DNA of 64,000 bases from Oceanicola sp. 502str15 (GTDB lineage: Bacteria > Pseudomonadota > Alphaproteobacteria > Rhodobacterales > Rhodobacteraceae): assembly GCF_024105635.1 (NCBI RefSeq), contig NZ_WYDQ01000002.1, positions 62,001 to 126,000 on the forward strand, written 5' to 3'. The translations under genes were made by a program, and so were the position numbers. Below are positions 52,368 to 61,245 of this stretch, piece by piece; positions within the stretch are counted from its first letter, which is position 1; each line of letters starts with the position of its first letter. The notes under the pieces are model-generated. The model ran no database searches. It saw only the letters and a list, made by a program, of their open reading frames with translations, and was not told where the DNA came from.

Positions 52368-53576
52368 CTATTCGTAGGCGCATCCGCTTTCTTCGAGCGG
52401 CGGCGCTGCCTGATCACCCGGCAGAGTGGCGATGATTTCCATCACGTCCCATTCCGACTCTGACTGATCAGGCGTCTTGACCTTGAACGAGTACATCTCG
52501 CGGACCACGCGGCCGTCTTCGCGCAGGTAGGCGACGATGCCGGTCTCATCTTCGATCGGCATGTCGTGCATGGCCTTGGCCACCGCTTGAGCCTCGTCGG
52601 TGCCGGCTGCTTTGACTGCCTTCAGGTAGTGCAAGGTCGAGCTGTAGTGCTGCGCATTGGCAAAGGTGGGGGCGCGTTCCCACCTTTCCTGAAAGCGCGC
52701 GGCCCATGCACGGCTGGCCTCGTTGCGGTTCCAGTAAAAGGACGTGGAAGAGTAGGTGTCTGCGAGGTTTTCCTGCCCGATGGCCTTGATGTCGACCAGC
52801 GAAAGGAAAAAGGGCACGATCTTCACATCAAGACCAAATTCGCGCGCCTGCTTGATGATGTTGGTCGTGTGGGTGCCGAAGGTGGCCAGAGCAAGTGTCT
52901 GCGCGCCGCGCGCCTGTGCCTCCAGCAAGAAAGAAGAAAAGTCGGTTGTTTGCGGCGAGTGCGAAACGCTGCCTACGATGCTGGCGCCCCCGGCCTCGAT
53001 CGACTTGCTCGCCTCTTCTTCAAGCGCATGCCCGAACGCGTAGTCGATCGTGATGAAGAACCAATTGTCGAAACCTTCCGCAACAAGGGGCGCCGCAATC
53101 GAGCGGGACAATGTCTTGGTGTCCGCAATCCATTCGGTGGTGGTGATCGCACAGCGTTCGCCGACAAGCTCGGCAGCGGACGAACCGGTGACAAAAACCC
53201 TGTTTCTCTCTTGAGCAAGATCGTTCACCGCCAAAGCAACGGCCGAACTGTTCACGTCGAGCAGCAGATCGACCTGCTCGGTATCGAACCACTCCCGGGC
53301 GATCGCTAGCCCGACATCGGGTTTGTTCAGCTGGTCCGCCACGAGCAGTTCGACCGGGGCTCCCAGCACTTCGCCCCCCATATCTTCAATCGCCATCCGA
53401 ACGGCCTCGGCCGTGCTTTCGCCGGACAATGCCGATGCACCGCCGCTCAGATCGCTCAGAAAGCCGATCTTGACCACATCGTCAGAGACCTGAGCCAAAG
53501 CCTGCTGGCCGCAGAGCGCGAGGGCGAGGGTTACAAGCAACCGTGAAAGGCGCCGCTTTGGTGATACCAACTTCAT
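52368..53576 (-). CDS. ABC importer periplasmic binding protein (LivK-like)
   Basis: 402 residues from ATG 53576 behind GGAGGA. Signal peptide LLVTLALALCGQQALAQ. Periplasmic-binding-protein fold of the Leu/Ile/Val family: VVKIGFLSDLSGGASALSGESTAEAVRMAIEDMGGEVLGAPVELLVAD, FDTEQVDLLLDVNSSAVALAVND, WFFITIDYAFGHALEEEA. The subfamily (WIADTKTLSRSIA; TYSSTSFYWNRNEASRAWAARFQERWERAPTFANAQHYSSTLHYL) resembles receptors for aromatic or organic acids rather than for leucine. It heads the importer operon. Confidence 0.92.
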   Translation of the reverse strand: MKLVSPKRRLSRLLVTLALALCGQQALAQVSDDVVKIGFLSDLSGGASALSGESTAEAVRMAIEDMGGEVLGAPVELLVADQLNKPDVGLAIAREWFDTEQVDLLLDVNSSAVALAVNDLAQERNRVFVTGSSAAELVGERCAITTTEWIADTKTLSRSIAAPLVAEGFDNWFFITIDYAFGHALEEEASKSIEAGGASIVGSVSHSPQTTDFSSFLLEAQARGAQTLALATFGTHTTNIIKQAREFGLDVKIVPFFLSLVDIKAIGQENLADTYSSTSFYWNRNEASRAWAARFQERWERAPTFANAQHYSSTLHYLKAVKAAGTDEAQAVAKAMHDMPIEDETGIVAYLREDGRVVREMYSFKVKTPDQSESEWDVMEIIATLPGDQAAPPLEESGCAYE

Positions 53577-53611
53577 CAAACATTCCTCCAGTGTCAGGGT
53601 GTCAGGGCCGA

Positions 53612-54589
53612 TCACAGCGCGCCGTGCGAGAAGAAGCGGATCGGGTTTTCGTCGAGGATCGGCAGGATCTCGGCGTCAGTCAGCCCGCGCTCGCGCAGAA
53701 GCGGGAAGAAGGTGTGGAACAGGTAGGTCTGATCGGGGGGCCATATGCCCTCGTCGATCAGCCGCCTGAGTTCGGCCCGATCTTCGGTCGGGGGCTTTCG
53801 GATGGTGCGACCGGCGAAGTAGCAGCAACTGTCCATGCTCATCATCAGCTGCGGCCCAAAGCCATCCTGCACGAGCTTGACCGAGTTGTCGGCAATCACC
53901 TCGGGAACGGGCACGTCAAAACCGATCCGGTCGAAGCCGATGTAGTTGCCGCCTTCAACAATGGCCCTGTGATATGCCGGATCGGTGTTGTCGGAGCAGT
54001 GGCCGATCAGGCAGCAATGAGGGGCGACATCGTTCGACGCGAACAGTTTCTGCTGTTCCGGCCCACCGAGCCCCTGCGTGGTATGGGTGATGATCGGCAC
54101 GCCCGTCTTCTTGTGGGCAATGGCGGCGGCGGTCAGAAATTTTTCTTCCAGCAGCGTGGGCGTGGCGCTGGTCGCACACTTGATTGCGCCGGGCTTCACG
54201 CCCGTATTGCCAACGCCATTCTCGATTTCATGAATGTAGAACGCCGCGATGTCTTCGACGGCGCGGTCGCGCCAATAGTAGGGAATGCCCGGGCCCTCGT
54301 GGTAAAAGCCGGTTGCGCAGATGATGTTCATGCCGGTCTTCTCGGCAACCTCGACCATGAGAGAAACATCGCGGCCGAGTTCATTGGGGCATGGGTCTAC
54401 GAAGGTGCGAATTCCGACATCCTTCAACTTGCCCATGCGACGAATGCACTTGCCTAGAAGGTCTTCGCGGTCGATCCAAAGCTCGGGATCGAGCATGGCG
54501 CCCGGCCACGATGCAAAGAGGTGCTCGTGTATCAACGTGCGGCCGAGGTTTGCCGAATCTACCGGCCCCAGTACGGTATTGACGCGCAT
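53612..54589 (-). CDS. Phosphotriesterase-family metal-dependent hydrolase (lactonase-like)
   Basis: 325 residues. Binuclear metal site of the amidohydrolase superfamily: LIHEHLF (HxH), IKCATS with the Lys expected to be carbamylated, IITHTTQG (His), LIGHCSDN (His) and MMSMDSCCYF (Asp). Relatives are lactonases and phosphotriesterase-related proteins; very few are true organophosphate hydrolases. 35 bp upstream of the binding-protein gene on the same strand, so probably the first gene of the importer operon. A lactone or enol-lactone intermediate of the pathway is a reasonable substrate (inference). Confidence 0.87.
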   Translation of the reverse strand: MRVNTVLGPVDSANLGRTLIHEHLFASWPGAMLDPELWIDREDLLGKCIRRMGKLKDVGIRTFVDPCPNELGRDVSLMVEVAEKTGMNIICATGFYHEGPGIPYYWRDRAVEDIAAFYIHEIENGVGNTGVKPGAIKCATSATPTLLEEKFLTAAAIAHKKTGVPIITHTTQGLGGPEQQKLFASNDVAPHCCLIGHCSDNTDPAYHRAIVEGGNYIGFDRIGFDVPVPEVIADNSVKLVQDGFGPQLMMSMDSCCYFAGRTIRKPPTEDRAELRRLIDEGIWPPDQTYLFHTFFPLLRERGLTDAEILPILDENPIRFFSHGAL

Positions 54590-54803
54590 GTCGGGTCTCC
54601 TCCCATTCCCTTCACTGGCCTCCAGCTAAGGGAACCGGGGCGACAACCGGAAATATCCGGTCGGTTCTGCGTCACACGAAAAAGGTATTCGCACCTCGAG
54701 GGCACCGCCGCTTAAAGAAGATGCATCGCATTGCCGGGTGGCCGGGCCCGCCCCACCGGCACGCCAAGACTGCAAGCCCATCCCGAGTCGAACGGAACCA
54801 GTC

Positions 54804-56000
54804 ATGGTGAATGACCCTCCAAGCGAATTACGTGTCGGTCTGATTGGTGGCATGATGGTCGGGCTCGGCCCCATCTCGGTCTCGATTCTCTCACCGGCTC
54901 TGCCTGTGATCGGACGGGAGTTCGGTGTGACCGGACATGAGGCGGGCTCCGCGGTAACGCTCTTTCTCGCCGGGTATGCCGTCTTTCAATTGATCTGCGG
55001 AACGCTGTCCGATGGACTGGGGCGCAAACCCGTGGCGATTTTTTTCCTCTCGGTATTCGGCTGTGCAACGCTGCTCGCGCTCTTCGCCGAAAGCTTTGCG
55101 GTGCTGCTGGTCGCCCGGTTCTTTCAGGGCGTCGGTGCCGCCGTTGGCGTCTCTGTCGGGCGCGCGATCGTTCGAGACAATTTTGAGGGCGAACAGTCAG
55201 TCCGCGTGCTCAGCCTGATGGCGGTGATACTCTCGGTGGGGCCCAGCCTTGCTCCGACGCTGGGCGGCCTGATCGTAGAGGTGGCGAACTGGCACGCGAT
55301 CTTCTCGGCTCTGGCCCTGTGGTCTGTTTTGCTTGTCGTGGCGATCACCGTCGGGCTGCTTGAAACCCGGCAGCCGGACCGCAGCGCGCTGAGGCCAGGC
55401 AAGTTGATCAAGGCCTCTCGCCGGCTCTTTGGTGCTCCTGCTTTCGTGTTGTCGACGCTGGGTGTCGCCGGGATTGGCGGAAGCATGTTTGCCTATGCCA
55501 GCGTTCTTCCCTTCATCATGATCGACGAACTCGGACTGTCGCCAGCGGCCTTTGGCGCGCTGATGTTCTGCCAGTCCGGCATGTATATGTCGGGCTCCTT
55601 GAGCTATCGCTTCGTCGCCCGGAAGCTTGGATGGCTTCGGACTTTTCGTCTTGGGCTCGGCATGGTCACGATTGGCGCGGTGCTACTGTCTGCCAACCTG
55701 CTGACCGTGACCGGAATTTTCACCGTGATGGGGCCAATTTCACTGATCGCCTGGGGGGCGGCCTATGTGATGCCGATCCTGATGACCGGGGCAATGCGGG
55801 ACTTTGCCGAAGACGCCGGAATGGCCTCGTCCCTGCTGGGCTTCGGTCAGATGGGCCTGGGTTTTCTGATTGGTTCGCTTGCCGGGGTGCTCGATGACGC
55901 GGTCGTTGCTTTGGCAACGGTCTTTCCGGCCATGATGCTCCTTGGAGCACTCAGCGGGCATGCGTGGTCACGGCTGCCGCATGGGCGCGCACCCCGCTGA
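54804..56000 (+). CDS. MFS transporter, Bcr/CflA-like drug-resistance type
   Basis: 398 residues from ATG 54804, about twelve TM segments. Motif A-type loop GTLSDGLGRKPVAIF between TM2 and TM3, GVGAAVGVSVGRAIVRDNF in TM4, and ILSVGPSLAPTLGGLIVEVANWHAIF (motif C-like) in TM5. The family exports toxic small molecules; here it may expel an inhibitory aromatic or pathway intermediate. Divergent from the phosphotriesterase-like gene across 214 bp. Confidence 0.9.
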   Translation: MVNDPPSELRVGLIGGMMVGLGPISVSILSPALPVIGREFGVTGHEAGSAVTLFLAGYAVFQLICGTLSDGLGRKPVAIFFLSVFGCATLLALFAESFAVLLVARFFQGVGAAVGVSVGRAIVRDNFEGEQSVRVLSLMAVILSVGPSLAPTLGGLIVEVANWHAIFSALALWSVLLVVAITVGLLETRQPDRSALRPGKLIKASRRLFGAPAFVLSTLGVAGIGGSMFAYASVLPFIMIDELGLSPAAFGALMFCQSGMYMSGSLSYRFVARKLGWLRTFRLGLGMVTIGAVLLSANLLTVTGIFTVMGPISLIAWGAAYVMPILMTGAMRDFAEDAGMASSLLGFGQMGLGFLIGSLAGVLDDAVVALATVFPAMMLLGALSGHAWSRLPHGRAPR

Positions 56001-56020
56001 GCCCGGCGCGCAACGAAAAC

Positions 56021-56047
56021 GGCGCCCCACGGAAACCGGGGGGCGCC
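56021..56047 (-). terminator. Rho-independent terminator
   Basis: GGCGCCCC (56021-56028) pairs with GGGGCGCC (56040-56047), with a short loop. Read on the minus strand it is followed by GTTTTCGTT, so it mainly terminates the DctP gene at 56072-57181; it also lies 21 bp after the plus-strand MFS stop. Confidence 0.75.
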
Positions 56048-56071
56048 TTGATGCTGGCTTGCGAGCCGAAC

Positions 56072-57181
56072 CTAGAGCTTGTCGTAGACTTCAGTCTTGA
56101 GCGCCTCGACGATGGTTGCTTCGTCGCCTTCGGCATCGGCCACGATCTTCTCCCATTTGACCACAAGCTCGCGGAAGGTGGCGATGAGCTCTTCGGAGTT
56201 CTCGATACCCCGCTCGACGCCGCGCTCGATAACGGAGGCGGCCAGCTCGTCGGAAAACCCGTCCATGGCACCCAGCACTTCCGGATCCGGTTCGATGATC
56301 GTCCAGCCTTCTGCTTCCGCCCGGTCGATGGCGGCAAAATCGGATTCAACGTAGGCCGTTGACGCCCGCACCACCGAAAGCGCTGCGCCGTCCTTGAGGG
56401 CCTGCTTCTGCTCGTCGGTCAGCCGGCCCCAGATGTCGAGGCTGACATTGGTGATGGGTCCGCTGAACGACAGCCCGTAATCCAGCTTCACCAAGTTCGG
56501 GGCGACATCGCCCATCGAGAAGCTGTCGAGCCAGTTGGGGGAGCCGAAGGTGCAATCCAGCTGGCCTCTCTGAAGGCCTTCATAGGTCTCCCCGATCGTC
56601 AGGTTGACCGGCGTCATGCCCAGACGGGCAGCCACCTGCCCCCAGACCCCGGAGGCTCGCACGCGCTTGCCCTTCAGATCGTCGAGGGACTGGTAGGGCT
56701 CGACGCACAGCAAGGCGTAGGGCGAGCTCGAATATCCCCCGAGAAACTGGATGTTCCACTCTTCGAGTTCCTTCGTGCACCCCGGACAAGCCAGCAGCGC
56801 GAACTCTGTGATCGCAGCCCCGACGGCTACGGGATCATTGGTAAGCGAAGGGCCAAGACCCATGGCCAGGTTGATGGTCGGAAGCTCGGACGGATGGTAC
56901 ACGGCAAGCAGCTGACCGCCATCCACGAGGCCATCGGCAATCCCTGCGAGGGTGGTGGAAGCCCCAACCAAGGCACCCCCGGCGTGAAGCACGTAGTCGA
57001 GGGTGCCCTCGCTCTCGGCCTTGGCCGTCTCCAGAAACGGGATCACACCATGCTCTACCAGCGTTGAACTGGGAGCACCGTAAGCGCCATACTGGAGCGT
57101 GATGTTTTCTCCCGAGGCCGGAACGCTCGCCATTGCGAGCATGGACATCGCCGCGAGAGTGGATGTCTTTGATTTCTTCAT
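56072..57181 (-). CDS. TRAP transporter solute receptor (DctP family), copy 1
   Basis: 369 residues from ATG 57181, behind GGGGAGGA. Signal peptide LAAMSMLAMASVPASGEN. DctP fold: SSTLVEHGVIPFLETAKAESEGTLDYVLHAGGALVGASTTLAGIADGLVDGG, LDDLKGKRVRASGVWGQVAARLGMTPVNLTIGETYEGLQRGQLDCTFG. Contains LLACPGCTKELEEWNIQFLGGY and LLCVEPY, three cysteines shared with copy 2. Divergent from copy 2 across 324 bp. Probably feeds the DctQM permease at 44.0-45.8 kb, or a permease outside the window. Confidence 0.92.
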   Translation of the reverse strand: MKKSKTSTLAAMSMLAMASVPASGENITLQYGAYGAPSSTLVEHGVIPFLETAKAESEGTLDYVLHAGGALVGASTTLAGIADGLVDGGQLLAVYHPSELPTINLAMGLGPSLTNDPVAVGAAITEFALLACPGCTKELEEWNIQFLGGYSSSPYALLCVEPYQSLDDLKGKRVRASGVWGQVAARLGMTPVNLTIGETYEGLQRGQLDCTFGSPNWLDSFSMGDVAPNLVKLDYGLSFSGPITNVSLDIWGRLTDEQKQALKDGAALSVVRASTAYVESDFAAIDRAEAEGWTIIEPDPEVLGAMDGFSDELAASVIERGVERGIENSEELIATFRELVVKWEKIVADAEGDEATIVEALKTEVYDKL

Positions 57182-57505
57182 GAAGGTCCTCCCCAAGGTT
57201 TAGCCGAGACATCCGCGAGGGCCCCAGCTATCACTGGCAAGTCCGGAACGAAGTCGGCGAAAGCATTCAAGTCGACGGGGGCGCGGCGTGGCCAATATGT
57301 TTTTGGCGCGGAACTCATAGTCCCGCGGTATGCAAGCGCCCCAGAGGATCAGGTAGAGTGTGGCGGGCTGCGCCGGGCGGAGCCAGGGTCGACAGGCTCA
57401 AACATAGCTTTGTCGTATCGAACGCATTGTTCGTGAGTATTTGTCTAACATCCTCAGCGCTCGGATAGTTTGGATCAAGGCATACAATTCAGGGAGGAAA
57501 CCGGA
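57182..57505. promoter_or_regulatory. Divergent promoter region of the two DctP genes, with CGAAC dyad
   Basis: 324 bp without a gene. CGAAC (57419-57423) and GTTCG (57429-57433) form a dyad with a 5-bp centre, within a locally AT-richer stretch 72 bp before the copy 2 start. A GntR- or IclR-type operator is possible. AGGGAGGAAA at 57491-57500 is the strong ribosome site that fixes the GTG start of copy 2. Confidence 0.45.
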
Positions 57506-58606
57506 GTGAGAAAGATCAGCGCGTTGCTCGCCGCAACAACTGCGCTCCTGGCAAGCGCAGCGACCGCCGAGAGTGTTCATGTCGTTTATGGGGCCTATGG
57601 CTCACCGTCATCGACGAACGTAAAGCATGGCATCATGCCGTTCATTGCCGAGGCAGAGCGTCTCACGGAAGGCTCCCTCACCTTCGAGCTTCACCCGGGC
57701 GGCTCGCTAGTCGGGTCCAGCACGGCGCTGAGCGGGGTGCGGGATTCTCTTGTGGATGCGGCGCAGGTCTCGTCGATCTATTTCCCGTCGGAGCTTCCGC
57801 AACTGAATGTGGCCATCGATCTTTCGCCGGGCATTTCTGCCGATACACGGGCCGTTGCCGCCGCGGCCACGGAGCTGAACCTTCTGGGCTGCCCGGGATG
57901 CAAAGCCGAGATTGAGGAATGGAACATTCAGTATCTCGGGGGATACGGGGTCAGCTCCTTCTCCCTTCTCTGCGCCAAGCCGGTACAGACACTGGAAGAC
58001 CTCAAGGGGCTGCGGGTGCGTGCAGCAGGCTCGTTCAGCGACCTGGCGACTGCACTCGGAATGACACCGGTGAACACCACGATCACGGAGGTCTACGAGG
58101 GCCTTCAGCGCGGACAGCTTGATTGCACGATGGGCTCTCCCGGGTGGATGGACTCCTTTTCAATCCGTGATGTCGCAACGAACATTCTGATGCTGGAAAC
58201 CGGCACCGCCTTTGGTGGCCCCATGCTTGATGTGAGCCTGGATATCTGGGGACAGCTGGATGACGATCAGAAAGATGCGCTCAAACGGGCCGCAGCCCTG
58301 GGGACCGCGAGCGCCGCGGCCGGCTACGAAGCCGCCGACGAGGAAGTGCTCGCAAGCGCGGAGGAGGATGGACTGACGATCTTCCAGCCGGGCGAAGACA
58401 TCCTTGCGGTGCTGGAGCAGTTCCGCGCCGACCGCTCGGCGAAGGTCGTGGCCGACGCAGAGCGCCGGGGCATTCCCGATGCGAAAGAAACCGTCGATAC
58501 CTTCATGTCCTTGCTCGAGAAGTGGAACGCGATCGTGGAAGAAACGGGCGACGATACCGAAGCGCTGGCCGACGCCATGTATCAGGAAATCTACAGCAAG
58601 ATGTAG
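57506..58606 (+). CDS. TRAP transporter solute receptor (DctP family), copy 2
   Basis: 366 residues from GTG 57506, chosen for the ribosome site AGGGAGG and the signal peptide (RKISALLAATTALLASAATAES). DctP motifs: VVYGAYGSPSSTNVKHGIMPFIAEAERLTEGSLTFELHPGGSLVGSSTALSGVRDSLVDAAQV and VRAAGSFSDLATALGMTPVNTTITEVYEGLQRGQLDCTMG. Shares LLGCPGC and LLCAKP cysteines with copy 1 and is alignable end to end with it. Followed 47 bp later by a CoA-transferase gene in the same direction, linking uptake to CoA activation. Confidence 0.92.
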   Translation: MRKISALLAATTALLASAATAESVHVVYGAYGSPSSTNVKHGIMPFIAEAERLTEGSLTFELHPGGSLVGSSTALSGVRDSLVDAAQVSSIYFPSELPQLNVAIDLSPGISADTRAVAAAATELNLLGCPGCKAEIEEWNIQYLGGYGVSSFSLLCAKPVQTLEDLKGLRVRAAGSFSDLATALGMTPVNTTITEVYEGLQRGQLDCTMGSPGWMDSFSIRDVATNILMLETGTAFGGPMLDVSLDIWGQLDDDQKDALKRAAALGTASAAAGYEAADEEVLASAEEDGLTIFQPGEDILAVLEQFRADRSAKVVADAERRGIPDAKETVDTFMSLLEKWNAIVEETGDDTEALADAMYQEIYSKM

Positions 58607-58653
58607 TCAGAAGGCGCGGTGCCGCCGCTCCGGCGGCCCGCGATTCCCAACCG

Positions 58654-59739
58654 ATGACCAAAGAATATTCAAGCGCGCTTTCGGGCCTGACTGTCTTGGA
58701 CTTCACCTCGATGATGGCTGGCCCGCTTTGCGGACGATACCTCGCCGACCTTGGCGCGAGGGTCATCAAGATCGAACCGCCTGATGGCGATTACATGCGC
58801 TCACGACCGCCGCTTCGGGATGGCCGCAGCGCCTACTTCGCCCAACTCAACGCGGGCAAGGAAAGCCTTCGCATCGATTTGAAGGCGCCGGAGGGGGTGG
58901 CGCGGGTCCTCGACCTCGCAAGCGATGCCGACATCGTGCTCGAAAGTTTTCGGCCCGGAACCATGGACCGACTTGGCCTGGGGTATGAGAACATCAAGGC
59001 GCGCAACCCGAGCATGATCTATTGCTCCATCTCGGGCTTCGGCCAGAACGGCCCTTTCGCCCAACGTCCCGCCTACGCGCAGGCGATACATGCGCTATCG
59101 GGTTTCGACATGGCGCATATGTCCTACCAACGCGACCAGTCCAGCCCCTCCAACAGTGTCCTCTTCGTTGCCGATACGCTCGGGGCATCATTCGCGCTGT
59201 CTTCGATACTGACCGCGTTGCGACAACGCGATGCCGATAGAATGGGGCACCACATCGATCTTTCGCTGCTGGATACGATGTACAACTTGATGGTCTACGA
59301 AGTTCAGGAAGCTCAGTTCCCGCAATTGAACCAGCGCCCGAGCTACGCGCCGATGAAAACCGCCGACGGCTTTGTTCTGGTCGCGCCGACGACGCCGAAG
59401 AACTTTCTCTCGCTCTGCCGGGTCATCAGCCGGCCGGACCTTCCGCATGATCCGCGGTTTGAAACGGTTGACGCACGTTACGCCCATTGGGACGAACTCA
59501 TGGAAATTGTGCAGGCTTGGGCGGAGCAGCGTACAACACAGGCTTGCGAAGATGCGCTGATTGAGGCGGGTGTCCCCTGCGGGCGTTACAATACCGTCAA
59601 GGAGGCGTTGGACGACCGGAGCCTCGGGGCAAGGTCGCGATTTGGGGTTACCGCGGACGACAGTGGCACAGTCGCTGTGCCGCGCCTTCCATTCCTGATC
59701 GATGGTTGTCCGGTGCGCATAGGTCAGAAAGTACCCTAG
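58654..59739 (+). CDS. CaiB/BaiF family III CoA-transferase
   Basis: 361 residues from ATG 58654. LTVLDFTSMMAGPLCGRYLADLGARVIKIEP, YFAQLNAGKESLRIDLKAPEG, LESFRPGTMDRLGLGYENIK, YCSISGFGQNGPFAQRPAYAQ, HHIDLSLLDTMYNLMVYEVQEAQFP with the catalytic Asp. Closely parallel to the enzyme at 38519-39640, so a paralogue with perhaps a different acid as CoA acceptor. Likely co-transcribed with DctP copy 2. Confidence 0.92.
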   Translation: MTKEYSSALSGLTVLDFTSMMAGPLCGRYLADLGARVIKIEPPDGDYMRSRPPLRDGRSAYFAQLNAGKESLRIDLKAPEGVARVLDLASDADIVLESFRPGTMDRLGLGYENIKARNPSMIYCSISGFGQNGPFAQRPAYAQAIHALSGFDMAHMSYQRDQSSPSNSVLFVADTLGASFALSSILTALRQRDADRMGHHIDLSLLDTMYNLMVYEVQEAQFPQLNQRPSYAPMKTADGFVLVAPTTPKNFLSLCRVISRPDLPHDPRFETVDARYAHWDELMEIVQAWAEQRTTQACEDALIEAGVPCGRYNTVKEALDDRSLGARSRFGVTADDSGTVAVPRLPFLIDGCPVRIGQKVP

Positions 59740-59894
59740 GGTCGTTGTGAAATCCTGTGTGATGAGCCGGCCCGAGTTCTTGTTTCAAAGTGGTTCTTTC
59801 GTCAGCTACAATGATCGGCACCGGGCTTCTCGGTATCCCATTAGATCTATCGTCGGTGGGATGAGTGGAGAGCCGGAAATCATCAGGAGGAACG

Positions 59895-60470
59895 ATGGAC
59901 CAGTACAGCCTGGATAGAATTGCCGACCGCCTAGAAATTCAGGATAACCTTTTCAAGTGGTGCCGCGCCGTTGACAGGCTGGACTCCGCAGGAATGCTGG
60001 ATGTCTTTCATGACGACGCAATCGATGAGCACGGCCATTTTAACGGCCCCGTATCCGGCCTGGTTGAATGGATCAGTGAGCGCCACCGCGAGATTCCCTT
60101 CTCCAGCCATCAGGTCTCAAATGTACTGATCGAATTTGTGACGCAAGATACCGCATTCGTTGAAAGCTACGTGCGAACCTTGCAAAGATATCCCGCCAAG
60201 ACGGTTGCCTTGCTACGGCAGTTGATGCCCGGTGCGCCTGATATCCCCGATGGATTGAGTGCCGATCTCATGACATCATCGCGCTATCTGGATCGGGTTG
60301 AGAAACGGCAAGGAAGTTGGAAGATCACGCATCGGAAACTCAGCCAAGATTGGAAGCAGCTCTGGCCTGCGCCGGCCAATAACTTGGAAGCTAAGGCGAG
60401 TTGGCTTACGCAGCGAAGAGATCTGGACGACGCGGTCTATGTGGAACGGGCCAAGATGGGGATAGCCTAA
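59895..60470 (+). CDS. NTF2/SnoaL-like small protein
   Basis: 191 residues from ATG 59895, 5 bp behind AGGAGG. The pattern IADRLEIQDNLFKWCRAVDRLDSAGMLDVFHDDAIDEHG, then HQVSNVLIEFVTQDTAFVESYVRTLQRYP and SSRYLDRVEKRQGSWKITHRKLSQDW, is that of the SnoaL-like NTF2 fold. It includes a Trp/Asp pocket found in dehydratases, isomerases (scytalone dehydratase, BaiE) and dioxygenase beta subunits. No dioxygenase alpha subunit is adjacent, so an isomerase or dehydratase is more likely. Separate transcription unit, 155 bp after the CoA-transferase. Last gene of the catabolic island. Confidence 0.75.
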   Translation: MDQYSLDRIADRLEIQDNLFKWCRAVDRLDSAGMLDVFHDDAIDEHGHFNGPVSGLVEWISERHREIPFSSHQVSNVLIEFVTQDTAFVESYVRTLQRYPAKTVALLRQLMPGAPDIPDGLSADLMTSSRYLDRVEKRQGSWKITHRKLSQDWKQLWPAPANNLEAKASWLTQRRDLDDAVYVERAKMGIA

Positions 60471-60934
60471 GGTCATAACTACCCCCATCCCCGAGCATGC
60501 TCTCTGTAAGCAAACGGTTCTTCAGGGTGAGAGTTGCCACCGTCTCCTTCAGTGCACGCGCCTCCTACCGTGGGCCCCTACCTGCAGTCGGGTGCGGAAT
60601 CGCCCACGAGTCACTTCTTGCCAGCCTCGCGCAACTCCTTCGACCAAATTTAGTCGAGGCTCGTCGTGCTCCCCTCACCCCTGCAGAGCTCGGCAATACT
60701 GTCCTCACCACGTGTCACCCGTCTACACTCATGGGACATCTGATTTGACTCATGGGACATCTGATTTGATTTCGTAACGGAGAGTTTCTGGCTCATCGTA
60801 CCCGGAAAGGAGTGGAAATGAGATAGAAACTGACCTGCCCCACGCGAGATCCCTCAGTCTGATGTAGTGTCTGCTCAACCATTGATGTGATCCCCAACGC
60901 GCCCTCGGTCGTTGTCAAAGTTTCCACCGTTTGA
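60471..60934. other. Non-coding stretch between the catabolic island and IS relics
   Basis: 464 bp without a credible gene. The only structure seen is the 21-bp tandem repeat at 60727-60768. A run near 60779-60830 (GGAGAGTTTCTGG onward) may be the end of a lost insertion sequence. Confidence 0.4.
60727..60768. repeat. Two perfect tandem copies of a 21-bp unit
   Basis: The unit, built around CATGGGACATCTGATTTG, occurs at 60727-60747 and again directly at 60748-60768. Tandem terminal repeats like this often mark the edge of a mobile element or a replication slippage event. Confidence 0.7.
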
Positions 60935-61242
60935 TCAGGTGCACGGGCTGGTGTCGTGCGCTGATTTCATCAGCTCCGCCGAGACCCTATGCCCGATGGA
61001 GCTGAGGGGTCTTTCCTCATTGCAGTCTCTACGCCAAGCCTCCAACTTTTCGGCCGCATCTTCAAGGCTCATGAACCAATGGCTGTTCAGGCACTCCGCC
61101 CGGAACCTGCCGTTGGACGTCTAAATGAAAGCGTTGTCTGTAGGTTTGCCCGGCCGTGAGAAACCCAAGGTGACGCCGCGCTGATAGGCCCAGAGGTCCA
61201 TGTCGCGCGAGATAAACTCTGACCTGCTCCCCTCGGAGTCCG
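60935..61242 (-). pseudogene. IS3-family transposase orfB relic (C-terminal part)
   Basis: The minus-strand frame reads SEFISRDMDLWAYQRGVTLGFSRPGKPTDNAFI, then TAG where Glu would be the catalytic DDE residue, then SNGRFRAECLNSHWFMSLEDAAEKLEAWRRDCNEERPLSSIGHRV and a normal stop at 60935-60937. It is the retroviral-type integrase end of an IS3 element; the 5' part is missing. It abuts a second relic at 61246. Confidence 0.8.
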
Positions 61243-61245
61243 CGT

